Part shown: positions 1-7,486 of the stretch, one piece after another | Numbering within the stretch: position 1 is the first letter of the stretch | Layout of the letters: every line of letters starts with the position of its first letter | Source of the DNA: Cytophagales bacterium | Lineage (GTDB): Bacteria > Bacteroidota > Bacteroidia > Cytophagales > Spirosomataceae | Length of the DNA: 38,474 nucleotides | Direction: 5' to 3' | NCBI GenBank assembly: GCA_013298215.1 | Contig: JAAFKE010000038.1 | Span: 1-38,474, forward strand | Translations under genes and position numbers: made by a program | Notes under the pieces: generated by a model | The model's database searches: none | Told to the model about the DNA's origin: nothing | What the model saw: only the letters and a program-made list of their open reading frames with translations

Positions 1-167
1 AGGCGTACACTCACGCCTGGCACACCGCTGCCTGTGGCATCGGTAATTTTACCTTTCAAGGTGGTTTGGGCCATTACTGCCCCCGAAAGACCCAACCAAA
101 GTACCAGTAGGCTTCCCAAACGGAAGTTATGGCGCTTCAATGGATGCTTTGAGAAAAAATTGCTCAT
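1..167 (-). CDS. SusC/RagA-like TonB-dependent receptor, N-terminal fragment
   Basis: Only the first ~55 codons are present; the gene runs off the left edge. Translation from the ATG at 165-167 gives a basic N-terminus, a hydrophobic stretch (GSLLVLWLGLSG) and a signal-peptidase-like AVMAQ site. TTLKGKITDATGSGVPGVSV follows, which is the typical opening of the carboxypeptidase-regulatory-like domain of SusC/RagA outer-membrane receptors. Such receptors import glycans or other large substrates across the outer membrane using TonB energy. The gene is divergent from a DeoR-family regulator, which suggests a sugar-related substrate, but the substrate cannot be read from this fragment. Any TonB receptor with this N-terminal domain would look the same here, so the SusC subclass is an inference. 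Confidence 0.8.
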   Translation of the reverse strand, partial: MSNFFSKHPLKRHNFRLGSLLVLWLGLSGAVMAQTTLKGKITDATGSGVPGVSVR

Positions 168-208
168 AAGTAAATGGTTAGTTAGTTGAACATAATAGTA
201 CAATGTCT

Positions 209-227
209 TGCAAATTTTGCAAAATAA
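209..227. promoter_or_regulatory. Operator candidate 1 (DeoR-type), upstream copy
   Basis: The sequence TGCAAATTTTGCAAAATAA contains an internal inverted repeat (TTGCAAA...TTTGCAA when the preceding T is included). It matches the copy at 282-300 at 17 of 19 positions. It lies between the divergent receptor and the DeoR-family gene, so autoregulation and control of the receptor are both plausible. Binding by the neighbouring regulator is inferred. Confidence 0.5.
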
Positions 228-281
228 TTTCAATTTTTACAATTATTTTTCTAAAAAAAATGCCTTTATTCATTTAATTTG

Positions 282-300
282 TGCAAAAATTGCAAAATAA
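282..300. promoter_or_regulatory. Operator candidate 2 (DeoR-type), abutting the regulator start
   Basis: TGCAAAAATTGCAAAATAA is the second copy of the 19-bp element at 209-227, differing at two central bases. It ends three bases before the ATG of the DeoR-family gene, and a weak -7-like TTAATTTG (274-281) sits directly in front of it. A repressor bound here would block transcription or translation start of its own gene. Confidence 0.5.
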
Positions 301-303
301 GAT

Positions 304-1068
304 ATGGACACAGGCAGTGCATTACTCAAAAAGGAGCGAAAAGAGTTGATTTTTAAGCACATCAACGTGCACACCCGCGCCTCATTTGCCGATTTAAGCA
401 ACCTGCTCAACGTTTCGGAAGACACCATTCGCCGCGACCTCAACGAACTGGCCGAAGAAGGACTTTTGACCAAAATCAGGGGCGGGGCCATGTCGCGTGC
501 CAACCACTACGACTCTCAATCGGCCCCCGTTTATGCCCGCGAGGCCAAACAAGTTATTGCCCAAAAAGCCCTGTCGCTCATCAAAAATGGCATGTTGATT
601 TTGACGGGCGGCGGCACAACGATTCGTGAATTGGTCAAAAATCTGCCCGATTCCATGCAGCTTACCTTCGTTACGCTCAACCCGCTCACGGCGGTGGAGT
701 TGTTGGACAAACCCAACATCGAAATCATTTTGATTGGTGGCCCCATTTCCAAATACAGCCAACTCACCATTGGCGGCGAGGTGCAGCAGCGCCTTTCGGA
801 AATCAACGCCGATTTGTGTTTATTGGGCAACAACGCCCTCGATGCCGAAGGGGGCTTTACGGACTCCGACTGGGAAACCGTGCAGGTGAAACGAACCATG
901 ATGAAGTCGGCGGCAAAAGTGGCGATTTTGACCATTTCCGAAAAACTCAACGCCACCATGCGCTTCAAAATAGCCGCGCTCGGCGAAATAGACTATCTGG
1001 TTACGGAATTAGAACCCAACGCCCCAACACTCGCTGCTTATTCGGCACAAGGCGTGCAGGTTTTGTAG
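304..1068 (+). CDS. DeoR/GlpR-family transcriptional regulator
   Basis: A 254-residue protein, the normal size for this family. Residues ~10-60 form the DeoR-type winged helix-turn-helix with the signature LSNLLNVSEDTIRRDLNEL, followed by LLTKIRGGA. Residues ~75-235 resemble the sugar-phosphate-binding DeoRC domain: the LTGGGTTIRELVKNL loop is typical of its phosphosugar site, and LIGGPISKYSQLTIGG follows. Family members usually repress carbohydrate genes until a phosphorylated intermediate binds. Two near-identical 19-bp elements upstream (209-227, 282-300) are candidate operators. The divergent SusC-like receptor is the likely target; the effector is unknown. The ATG at 304 is the first in-frame start and is consistent with homologous N-termini. 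Confidence 0.93.
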   Translation: MDTGSALLKKERKELIFKHINVHTRASFADLSNLLNVSEDTIRRDLNELAEEGLLTKIRGGAMSRANHYDSQSAPVYAREAKQVIAQKALSLIKNGMLILTGGGTTIRELVKNLPDSMQLTFVTLNPLTAVELLDKPNIEIILIGGPISKYSQLTIGGEVQQRLSEINADLCLLGNNALDAEGGFTDSDWETVQVKRTMMKSAAKVAILTISEKLNATMRFKIAALGEIDYLVTELEPNAPTLAAYSAQGVQVL

Positions 1069-1252
1069 GGGGAGTTTGCTGCTGTAACTGGTCAAGGTTT
1101 AACCTAAGCCGAAATGGCCATTAATTTAGAAAGGAGGAAATTGAGTGCCAAAAGTGGGGTTTTACCCACAATAAATCCGTTTTTGCGCAGCGTAGTTTGG
1201 TAGTTGTTCGACTCTCTCAATGAAAGAGCATTAGATGTGATGTCTGCGAAGG

Positions 1253-1684
1253 TTATTTTTTAAGTAATGGCATTAGTTGTAGAAATTGCCCCATTGTAAG
1301 TATTGTCGTTTTTTGGAACGTCCTTAATAATAGTAAATCGACACCGCCTGTAACCAAGAAATCTGGTTTACAAGATTTACACATTCCAATCAAGTAATTG
1401 TCTTTCACATCTCTTACGCCCGTGTGAGGCATGGATTGCGTTTTGGAGAGGCGCGGTAGCAGGAACACCATCAGACGGTTTGCTTGTGCGGGGGAAATGT
1501 ATTTATAGAACTTTTTGCGAATAATAACCGTATTGTACCCGGCTAAAAGTTCATCGGAATAGAATATTTTAAAGTGGGCATCGGCAATAATAGTTTGGTA
1601 CAAAGTACGGCTTGATTTACGATTAATAGCCGCACTAATGAACCAATTGGTGTCAATGATTAGACTAATTTTTCTATTTGCCAT
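1253..1684 (-). CDS. PIN-domain putative toxin (COG1569-like ribonuclease)
   Basis: A 143-residue protein with PIN-fold landmarks: N-terminal IDTNWFISA with the first acidic residue, a middle acidic residue in DELLAGYN, and DVKDNYLIGM plus FLVTGGVDLLLL near the C-terminus. PIN proteins of this type are Mg-dependent RNases and usually the toxin of a toxin-antitoxin pair. The upstream gene (1674-1862) overlaps it by 11 bp, as expected for its antitoxin. The usual C-terminal VTGDKDLL motif reads VTGGVDLL, so one acidic residue is missing while the following Asp is kept; activity could be reduced. It is weakly linked to neighbouring genes and is probably an accessory module. Confidence 0.8.
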   Translation of the reverse strand: MANRKISLIIDTNWFISAAINRKSSRTLYQTIIADAHFKIFYSDELLAGYNTVIIRKKFYKYISPAQANRLMVFLLPRLSKTQSMPHTGVRDVKDNYLIGMCKSCKPDFLVTGGVDLLLLRTFQKTTILTMGQFLQLMPLLKK

Positions 1685-1862
1685 TTCTTACAGCTTTCAC
1701 CTCTTTCATAATTTCCTTTTCAGAAATTTCAATATCGGGCAGCGATTTGTCTAAATCCTCAAATAATTCATCGGCCATTTGCTGGTGTATTTTTTTTGCC
1801 AAAGCCAAGCGTTGCTTCGACGGCAATGTTTGAAAGGCATGGAGTATATCAGATTGTGTCAT
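1674..1862 (-). CDS. Putative antitoxin partner of the PIN toxin
   Basis: A 62-residue, mostly charged helical protein located directly upstream of the PIN gene and overlapping it by 11 bp, the usual antitoxin-first order. The N-terminal part (SDILHAFQTLPSKQRLALAK) looks amphipathic. The C-terminal half is acidic then basic (EISEKEIMKEVKAVRNGK) and could wrap the toxin. No classical DNA-binding domain is obvious. The assignment rests on size, position and overlap rather than on a clear family match. Confidence 0.65.
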   Translation of the reverse strand: MTQSDILHAFQTLPSKQRLALAKKIHQQMADELFEDLDKSLPDIEISEKEIMKEVKAVRNGK

Positions 1863-2030
1863 AAGGCTTTGTATTTTGCTCGAATGTCAAACGAAACTTC
1901 CTTCGGTTTAGTTTTAATGTATGCAATAATAAAGCGTCGGGTAAAACTTAATGACTTTTGAGACAACTTTTGGTTGCAGCGCTTCGTTTACACAAAATTG
2001 CGCGTTTAAAAACATAGTGAATTCTTTGCT

Positions 2031-2843
2031 TTAAAGCAACAACAGCGGCACCAGAAAGACCGCATCTGCCAGCCAGCGGTAGCGTTCTTGGCTTAAAAAA
2101 ACTGGTGGGTTTGTTTTGAGGTAGGCCAGCCAGCACGCCATAAAAAAACTGATTACCGCAAACCGCTGGCAGTAGCGGTGCGGGCTCGCAACCGCCACGT
2201 AGAGGCAGCCGATGGCCACCAGCCAAAACAAACCTTTTAGGCACTTTTGGGCCACGTCTTGCCCCAAGTGCTGCGCCAACGAGCTGCCGTCGTTCTCAAA
2301 AGCCTCGAACCAAGCCAGCAGAAGCAGGTTTTGCAGGGCCATGAGCCAATAAACGCCCGCCAGTACGTACACCTCCCAACTAATTTCGTCTTGCGCCCAT
2401 TGCGCCGCGCCCCAAACGCCGAGCGTATACACAACCGCAATGAAGAGTTCTTTGAAGAGTATTTCTTGCTTAATTTTGAACACCAAATAAAGGTAACAGC
2501 CCGTGAGAACGGCCAGAACAAAGCCCATAAGAATGATTTTTGGTGGAATCCAGATCAATACAACAACCGATGCCACCGCCAGCCCGAGCGAAATTTGGGC
2601 CAAAAGCCTGCGGTTTATGAACTGAAACTGGTGCCGGGGCGTGTTGGGGCGGGGTGTTTTGGCGTTGTCGAGGAGCCGATCGGCGGTGTATACAATAAAA
2701 ACCACCGCACCAAGCACCACCAGGGTAGGCCAGTGGTGGGTTTTAGCGCCCGCTGGCAGGCGAGCCGCCGCGCAGTAGGTGAGGCAGGCTCCTGCTACCA
2801 CGTCGAGACTGAGCCAATGGGCTCGCAGCAGCAGCCGATCCAC
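2031..2843 (-). CDS. UbiA-like polytopic membrane protein
   Basis: A 270-residue protein with about eight hydrophobic helices. The segment VYTADRLLDN, followed by a PRHQF...NRR stretch, resembles the aspartate-rich first motif of UbiA-superfamily prenyltransferases in a degenerate form seen in Bacteroidota proteins of unknown substrate. The start is a GTG (2841-2843) directly after the TAA stop of lspA, so the two are translationally coupled in the order proline dehydrogenase, lspA, this gene. The second UbiA aspartate motif is not obvious; the nearest candidate is FEAFENDGSS. Prenyl transfer is therefore a family-level guess, and a membrane protein of unknown function is the safe reading. 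Confidence 0.6.
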   Translation of the reverse strand: MDRLLLRAHWLSLDVVAGACLTYCAAARLPAGAKTHHWPTLVVLGAVVFIVYTADRLLDNAKTPRPNTPRHQFQFINRRLLAQISLGLAVASVVVLIWIPPKIILMGFVLAVLTGCYLYLVFKIKQEILFKELFIAVVYTLGVWGAAQWAQDEISWEVYVLAGVYWLMALQNLLLLAWFEAFENDGSSLAQHLGQDVAQKCLKGLFWLVAIGCLYVAVASPHRYCQRFAVISFFMACWLAYLKTNPPVFLSQERYRWLADAVFLVPLLLL

Positions 2844-3476
2844 TTAAACCTGTTTCATCTCCACCTCTTCTGCGTCGTTTTCGTCGGCTTCTTCGTGGTT
2901 TTGGTGGGCAAAAAACTGTTTTTGAAATACCAAGATCACGCACACCCCCGTGAATATACACGCATCGGCGAAATTAAAGATGGGGGTAGAGTAGAACTTT
3001 CCGCCCCAAATCGGCACCCAGTCGGGCACGAACCCCTGCCAGGGGTCGAAAAAGAACATATCAATTACCTGGCCGTGAAACCACGGCGTGGGCGAACCGT
3101 AGGGAGCGTTGCCCAACCAAACGCCGTAAAAAGTACTGTCGATAACATTGCCAACCGCACCCGCCAAGATCATAGATATGGCCCAGAGCAGCCCGTTGGA
3201 CGCGCCACGGAGGGCCAGCCGATAAATGTACGAGCCAATAAAAAACATGGCCACCAATCGAAACAAACTAAGGGCCAATTTACCGTACTCGTGGCCAATT
3301 TCCATGCCGAAGGCCATGCCTGGGTTGAGAACGTAGTGCAGCTTGAACCAGTCGCCAAAGATGTAGTATTCGTCGCTGAGGTGGTTTTGGACGTAGTGGT
3401 GCATGGTCAGTTTGATGGCCTGATCGATGGCGATCAGCACCAGACTAACCACGAAAAAAGGGGCTGCTTTTTTCAT
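2844..3476 (-). CDS. lspA: Lipoprotein signal peptidase (signal peptidase II)
   Basis: A 210-residue inner-membrane aspartyl protease that cleaves signal peptides from diacylglyceryl-modified prolipoproteins. The family landmarks are in order: an N-terminal helix with IDQAIKL, NPGMAFGM, GAVGNVIDSTFYG with the first catalytic Asp, and FNFADACIFTGV with the second. The protein is longer than the ~160-residue enterobacterial enzyme because of an insertion between the catalytic motifs and an acidic C-terminal tail (NHEEADENDAEEVE). Longer forms are usual in Bacteroidota. The window encodes at least two likely lipoprotein substrates (33676-34803 and 31277-33673). The gene lies 36 bp downstream of the proline dehydrogenase. 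Confidence 0.95.
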   Translation of the reverse strand: MKKAAPFFVVSLVLIAIDQAIKLTMHHYVQNHLSDEYYIFGDWFKLHYVLNPGMAFGMEIGHEYGKLALSLFRLVAMFFIGSYIYRLALRGASNGLLWAISMILAGAVGNVIDSTFYGVWLGNAPYGSPTPWFHGQVIDMFFFDPWQGFVPDWVPIWGGKFYSTPIFNFADACIFTGVCVILVFQKQFFAHQNHEEADENDAEEVEMKQV

Positions 3477-3512
3477 AAAACTTTGCGGGGCAATGTAAAA
3501 GTGGCTGTTAGT

Positions 3513-4721
3513 TTAGGCAGAAATTCTTTCTTTTTTTCTACGGTCGAGTTCGTTTTTTACCAGCAAAAACTCCCGACTGCTCTGCCCCGCAATCGACTTG
3601 TTTTCGTCGGCGCGCCTAAAAAGGTACGGCATTACTGACTCTACGGGGCCGTAGGGTACGTATTTGGCCACGTTGTAGCCCTTTTGGGAGAGATTGTACG
3701 AAATATTGTCGCTCATACCCAGCAGCTGGGCAAACCACACGTGCGGGTCGTTGTGGTCGATCAGTTTCTCGTCCATGAGCTCGGCGCAAAGCTGGCAACT
3801 TTCTTCGTTGTGGGTTCCCAAACAGATCGAAAGTACGTCGCGGTTGGAGAGCGCAAACTCAATGGCTTTGTCAAAATCAGCGTCGGTGTCGGCTTTGGTG
3901 GCGTGGATCGGATCCTGGTACTCGAACTCGTGGGCGCGCTGGCGTTCTTTCTCAAAGTAAGCTCCGCGCACCAACTTTGCCCCCAGAAAATACCCTTTGT
4001 GTCGGGCGCACTTGGTGGCTTTTTCTAAATTACTGAGCATCTCCCAGCGATAAAACTGGTAGGTGTTGTAAACGATGGGCTGTTGGGTGTTGTATTTCAC
4101 CATCATTCCGTAGGTGAGCTCGTCTATTGCGTCCTGAATCCAGCTCTCCTCGGCGTCGATAAATATTTTTACGTTGTGCTCGTGGGCCGCGCCGCAAAGT
4201 TGGTTCATGCGTTGGCAAACACGCTGGTAAGCCTTCTCTTGGTCGTCGGTGAGTGGCGTTTTGTTCTGAACTTTTTCCAATAACTCGCTCGATGCAATGC
4301 CCGTTACCTTAAAAACTGTGAACGGAATGGACGCAACGCTGTGTGCCTTCACGATCGTTCTTAGGGTTTCGGCGGTCGTTTGCTCGAAGCTCTTCTCGTT
4401 ATCCTCGCCCTCGATCGAATAGTCTAATATGGTTCCTATTTTTGCTTTGGCCAAACTTTGTATTGTCTTTTCGCACTCTTTGATGTTTTCGCCACCGCAG
4501 AACTGCTCAAAGATGGTATACTTGATAAGGCTTTTTACGGGCAAATTCAATTTTAAAGCCACTTTTATGAAAAAAGTACCTAAATTTGTTGCCCATTCAA
4601 TGTGCATGAGCGCAAAGAGTAGGTAGGTTTTTCGGAGTTGAGCGTTCGATTTTGAAGAAAAAGAAACCGACGTATCGTCGAAACTGACCCGAGTGCGCGA
4701 ATCTAAAGCTGTTCTGGGCAT
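3513..4721 (-). CDS. Proline dehydrogenase (monofunctional)
   Basis: A 402-residue FAD enzyme that oxidises L-proline to pyrroline-5-carboxylate. The PRODH barrel is recognised by FIDAEESWIQDAIDEL, KLVRGAYFEKERQRA, LGTHNEESC, and the C-terminal substrate-binding segment YVPYGPVESVMPYLFRRADEN, whose RR pair contacts the proline carboxylate in this family. No aldehyde dehydrogenase domain is fused, so P5C dehydrogenase must be encoded elsewhere. It is the first gene of a minus-strand run with lspA and the UbiA-like gene. A -7-like TAACTTTG lies on the minus strand at 4785-4792, without a well-spaced -33 TTG. Confidence 0.94.
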   Translation of the reverse strand: MPRTALDSRTRVSFDDTSVSFSSKSNAQLRKTYLLFALMHIEWATNLGTFFIKVALKLNLPVKSLIKYTIFEQFCGGENIKECEKTIQSLAKAKIGTILDYSIEGEDNEKSFEQTTAETLRTIVKAHSVASIPFTVFKVTGIASSELLEKVQNKTPLTDDQEKAYQRVCQRMNQLCGAAHEHNVKIFIDAEESWIQDAIDELTYGMMVKYNTQQPIVYNTYQFYRWEMLSNLEKATKCARHKGYFLGAKLVRGAYFEKERQRAHEFEYQDPIHATKADTDADFDKAIEFALSNRDVLSICLGTHNEESCQLCAELMDEKLIDHNDPHVWFAQLLGMSDNISYNLSQKGYNVAKYVPYGPVESVMPYLFRRADENKSIAGQSSREFLLVKNELDRRKKERISA

Positions 4722-4784
4722 TATCTTTATTTGCAGGATTGGTTAAGTTTACTTAAAACAAATGCTAATAGGATGAACGAATCG

Positions 4785-4792
4785 CAAAGTTA
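4785..4792 (-). promoter_or_regulatory. Possible -7 element for proline dehydrogenase
   Basis: The minus strand reads TAACTTTG, matching the Bacteroidota -7 consensus TAnnTTTG, 64 bp upstream of the start codon. The nearest upstream TTG triplets are 14 or 23 bases away instead of ~19, so the call is weak. Confidence 0.35.
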
Positions 4793-4862
4793 CGAATACA
4801 TAACATCAAGTTGTACAAAATAGTTAGGAAAGAAATTTTTGATTTAATCATACATAATTAAT

Positions 4863-5960
4863 ATGAGTAGTGCAGCATTAGATATTTTGCCGATGAGTAG
4901 TTGGATCGACACCGACGGCAAACCTTTGATAATAGCGGGGCCGTGCAGTGCCGAAACCGAGGAGCAAGTGTGGGAGACCGCCACCCAAATTAAGGCTGGT
5001 GGCTACGCCCACGTTATCAGGGCGGGTGTTTGGAAGCCCCGCACGCGGCCAGGTAGCTTTGAGGGCATGGGCGAGGCCGCCTTGCCGTGGCTGCAGGCCG
5101 TAAAAAAAGAAACAGGCTTGCCCATAGCCATCGAAGTGGCCACGCCGCAGCACGTCGAACTGGCACTCAAATACGGCATTGATATTCTCTGGATCGGTGC
5201 ACGAACCACCGTGAACCCCTTCAATGTGCAAGATCTGGCCGACTCGCTGGTGGGCGTAGATGTGCCAGTACTCATTAAAAACCCCGTCAATCCCGACCTT
5301 CAACTTTGGATCGGCGCCTTGGAGCGCATGAACCGGGCGGGTATCAAAAAACTGGGAGCCATTCACCGGGGTTTTTCTAACGCCCAAGAAAACAAGTTTC
5401 GCAACTCGCCCATGTGGCAAATTGCCATCGAACTCAAAACGCAGTTTCCAGACCTGCCCATGATCGGCGACCCCAGCCACATGGCTGGCAAACGCGCCTA
5501 TTTGTACGAAATAGCCCAACGCGCCTTAGATTTGAACTACGATGGCCTCATTATAGAGTCTCACCGCGACCCAGACAAAGCCTGGTCGGATGCCTCGCAG
5601 CAGCTCACCCCCGCCGCCCTGGGCGATATGCTCCACGAATTGCAGATCAGAAAACGGTCTTACGGCGACGATTACCAAAACCAGTTGGAGAACATCCGCG
5701 CCAAAATTGATAACTTAGACCGCGAGATGCTCGAAACGCTGGCCGCGCGGATGTCGCTGGTCGAAAAATTGGCCGAGTACAAGCGCGACAACAACGTGGC
5801 TGCTTACCAAGTAGATCGTTTTAGGCAGGTATTAGAAACCCGTTCGGGCTGGGGCAAGAGCCTGAACCTGTACGACAACTTGGTGGACGAAATGTTTAAA
5901 CTCATCCACATGGAGTCTATTCGCAAACAAACCGAGGTGATGAACAACGTATCCGCGTAG
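4863..5960 (+). CDS. Bifunctional DAHP synthase / chorismate mutase (type II)
   Basis: A 365-residue fusion. Residues ~10-260 are a class I (KDO8P synthase-like) DAHP synthase: GPCSAE near the N-terminus, AGVWKPRTRPGSFEG, LWIGARTTVNPF, KNPVNPDLQLW, HRGFS and MIGDPSHMAGKR. Residues ~270-365 are an AroQ-type chorismate mutase: ENIRAKIDNLDREMLETLAAR, VEKLAEYKRDNNV and a C-terminal helix with MFKLIHMESIRKQ. It condenses PEP with erythrose-4-phosphate to start the shikimate pathway and also rearranges chorismate to prephenate, which may allow allosteric feedback. The arrangement is common in Bacteroidota. It is transcribed alone and followed by a strong hairpin terminator. Confidence 0.95.
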   Translation: MSSAALDILPMSSWIDTDGKPLIIAGPCSAETEEQVWETATQIKAGGYAHVIRAGVWKPRTRPGSFEGMGEAALPWLQAVKKETGLPIAIEVATPQHVELALKYGIDILWIGARTTVNPFNVQDLADSLVGVDVPVLIKNPVNPDLQLWIGALERMNRAGIKKLGAIHRGFSNAQENKFRNSPMWQIAIELKTQFPDLPMIGDPSHMAGKRAYLYEIAQRALDLNYDGLIIESHRDPDKAWSDASQQLTPAALGDMLHELQIRKRSYGDDYQNQLENIRAKIDNLDREMLETLAARMSLVEKLAEYKRDNNVAAYQVDRFRQVLETRSGWGKSLNLYDNLVDEMFKLIHMESIRKQTEVMNNVSA

Positions 5961-5975
5961 CGATTTCGGCAACCC

Positions 5976-6017
5976 AAAACAAAAAAGCCAGTGCACACGC
6001 GCTGGCTTTTTTGTTTT
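5976..6017. terminator. Strong bidirectional intrinsic terminator
   Basis: AAAACAAAAAAGCCAG (5976-5991) and CTGGCTTTTTTGTTTT (6002-6017) are perfectly complementary over 16 bp, with a 10-nt loop. The A-run/T-run symmetry would allow termination in both directions. It lies 15 bp after the DAHP synthase stop and marks the border between core genes and the accessory island. Confidence 0.9.
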
Positions 6018-6118
6018 GAAAACCAGTATTTTTCAACAAAAAATGGTTTGGTCTATAACAACGTGGAACGGGGCTATTTTCAAAAGAATTAGGTCTGTTT
6101 TTACGCGAGCCACCGAGA

Positions 6119-6128
6119 CATCATGTTA
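6119..6128. repeat. Left target-site duplication CATCATGTTA
   Basis: Ten bases identical to 6286-6295, directly abutting the left terminal inverted repeat of the MITE-like element. Confidence 0.8.
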
Positions 6129-6285
6129 CAGGGCAACCGCATTGTCGAAATTTTCAATAACTTTTTGGTTATTTTGCAAAAAAATATTTGGCGATACTCC
6201 TTTAATATTCGTGGGGGGGGGTACGATAAAATGGCTACTTGTCAATATTATCTACCAAAGATTATTTGTTAATGCGGTCGCCCTG
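6129..6285. mobile_element. MITE-like element with 15-bp terminal inverted repeats and 10-bp TSD
   Basis: The ends CAGGGCAACCGCATT (6129-6143) and AATGCGGTCGCCCTG (6271-6285) are inverted repeats matching at 14 of 15 positions. They are flanked immediately by a perfect 10-bp direct repeat, CATCATGTTA (6119-6128 and 6286-6295). At 157 bp with no transposase it is best read as a miniature inverted-repeat transposable element moved in trans. The CAGGG ends and 8-10-bp duplications recall the ISAs1 family, but that assignment is from memory and needs an ISfinder check. Confidence 0.8.
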
Positions 6286-6295
6286 CATCATGTTA
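6286..6295. repeat. Right target-site duplication CATCATGTTA
   Basis: Ten bases identical to 6119-6128, directly abutting the right terminal inverted repeat. Removing the element plus one copy restores CATCATGTTAGGTGC. Confidence 0.8.
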
Positions 6296-6409
6296 GGTGC
6301 AAGGCTAAAAAACCGACACGATCGACAGTAACTCGTTGCCAACCTTGACCGATTTTCGGACGCCTCAACGAACAATTTTAGTGAATTTGAAAATTATATA
6401 AATAACAGA

Positions 6410-7486
6410 ATGACAAAGCAAAAATCCGGACTTTTCGGGGTAAAATATTCAAATAGGGACTTTAGCCAAAATGACACTTGGGGTAAGAACCAGTTTAACT
6501 CTTCATTCCCTGCGGGTTTGACAAATTTTCTTGCTTCAAAAGATTTGGAAAACGTTTATCTCTATCTTGACAAAGAATTGAAAGTTAAACACAAGAAAAT
6601 ATCAGCAAAAGAACTTTACGGAATTGAACCAAACTCAGACGACTTATTTTTCTCATTTGAAAGCCCTTATACCCCATATCAACAATTAGTTATTGGTAGT
6701 TTACCAAGAGTTGACTTAGTTACGCAACTAAGAAGTAGTGGACAATGCTTACGACCAATTGAAGTTAAATTAACAGCCCTTCCTGACAACTCAACTTGCA
6801 ATCTGAGCGAAGAATATTACGGTTGTGAAATTGTTATTCGACCTGACACAATCGTTTATTTGGCTTGCAGTATTGCTTCAAATTTCAAAGACAATAAGAA
6901 AGAACTTTCTAAACTTATCGGCAGTAAGTTTGATAAAATCAGTGATTGGACTGATGGTGTTTCGGTTTGGTCATACATTACTGAAATGATTGCGGCTATT
7001 GACCGTATAATCCTTTCATACTTGGACAAGCAAGAGCCTTTGCTAATGCAGCCCATTTGGAAAACAAATGGAAAATCACCCAAACTTTCCGACAACTGTT
7101 TAGACGTTTTTATTTGGTCAAATTTTGCATTTACCCAACTCTTTGTTGATGTTGCAAGGGGCGAGTTGTCCGAAGGAGCAAACAGAATTACCCGACAGGT
7201 AAGAACTATCATTTGGCTTTTCAAAATGCTCTATGACTTTGCAAAACAAGGTCAAATCAATCACCACAAAATCATTGATGAGCTCTCTTACAATACTAAA
7301 AACGATAAGGCTTTTGCAGTAAGTGGCAGGATTACACACAGGTATATGACTTGTGCTGAATTGACAAAACCGAGAATTGAAAAGAAAGAAATCAGAAAAA
7401 TCATTCTTGGCGGTGGACAGAATTTATTAAGTCCAGAAAGAAGATTTGACGCAATTATTTACAATTCACCAGAACTATTCACATAA
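6410..7486 (+). CDS. Type II restriction endonuclease, HindVP-like
   Basis: A 358-residue protein with a start region (SGLFGVKYSNRDFSQNDTWG, then KNQFNSSFPAGL) characteristic of the HindVP restriction endonuclease family. A PD-(D/E)xK-type nuclease core is visible: VDLVTQL with D102, then PIEVKLTALPD with E118 and K120. HindVP cuts GRCGYC, but specificity of this homologue cannot be read from sequence alone. Its TAA stop overlaps the ATG of the C5 methyltransferase by one base (TAATG), a tight restriction-then-methylase operon. The gene is visibly AT-richer than its flanks, pointing to recent horizontal acquisition. It starts at the ATG at 6410 without an obvious Shine-Dalgarno sequence, as is usual in this phylum. 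Confidence 0.87.
   Translation: MTKQKSGLFGVKYSNRDFSQNDTWGKNQFNSSFPAGLTNFLASKDLENVYLYLDKELKVKHKKISAKELYGIEPNSDDLFFSFESPYTPYQQLVIGSLPRVDLVTQLRSSGQCLRPIEVKLTALPDNSTCNLSEEYYGCEIVIRPDTIVYLACSIASNFKDNKKELSKLIGSKFDKISDWTDGVSVWSYITEMIAAIDRIILSYLDKQEPLLMQPIWKTNGKSPKLSDNCLDVFIWSNFAFTQLFVDVARGELSEGANRITRQVRTIIWLFKMLYDFAKQGQINHHKIIDELSYNTKNDKAFAVSGRITHRYMTCAELTKPRIEKKEIRKIILGGGQNLLSPERRFDAIIYNSPELFT

Larger units (their letters stand above)
6018..6409. other. AT-rich intergenic stretch with a MITE-like insert, no gene
   Basis: About 390 bases between the terminator and the restriction gene with no convincing coding region. It holds the 157-bp inverted-repeat element at 6129-6285, a run of nine or ten G around 6211-6221, and the sequence TGTTAGGTGC (6291-6300). 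The inverse of that sequence recurs just after the methyltransferase (8441-8450). An open frame of about 110 codons starting inside the terminator crosses the element and is not credible. Confidence 0.6.

Noticed and set aside
1154-1169. Hairpin GTGGG...CCCAC after the DeoR gene as a terminator
   Set aside because: The stem is only five base pairs and has no T-run, so it is too weak to call.
2247-3638. Long plus-strand open frame (463 codons) opposite lspA and the UbiA-like gene
   Set aside because: It is antisense to two genes with clear family motifs and its product is a low-complexity His/Val/Gly-rich shadow.
6016-6348. Plus-strand open frame of ~110 codons after the DAHP synthase
   Set aside because: It begins inside a perfect terminator hairpin and runs through the MITE-like element and a poly-G tract; its translation has no protein-like features.
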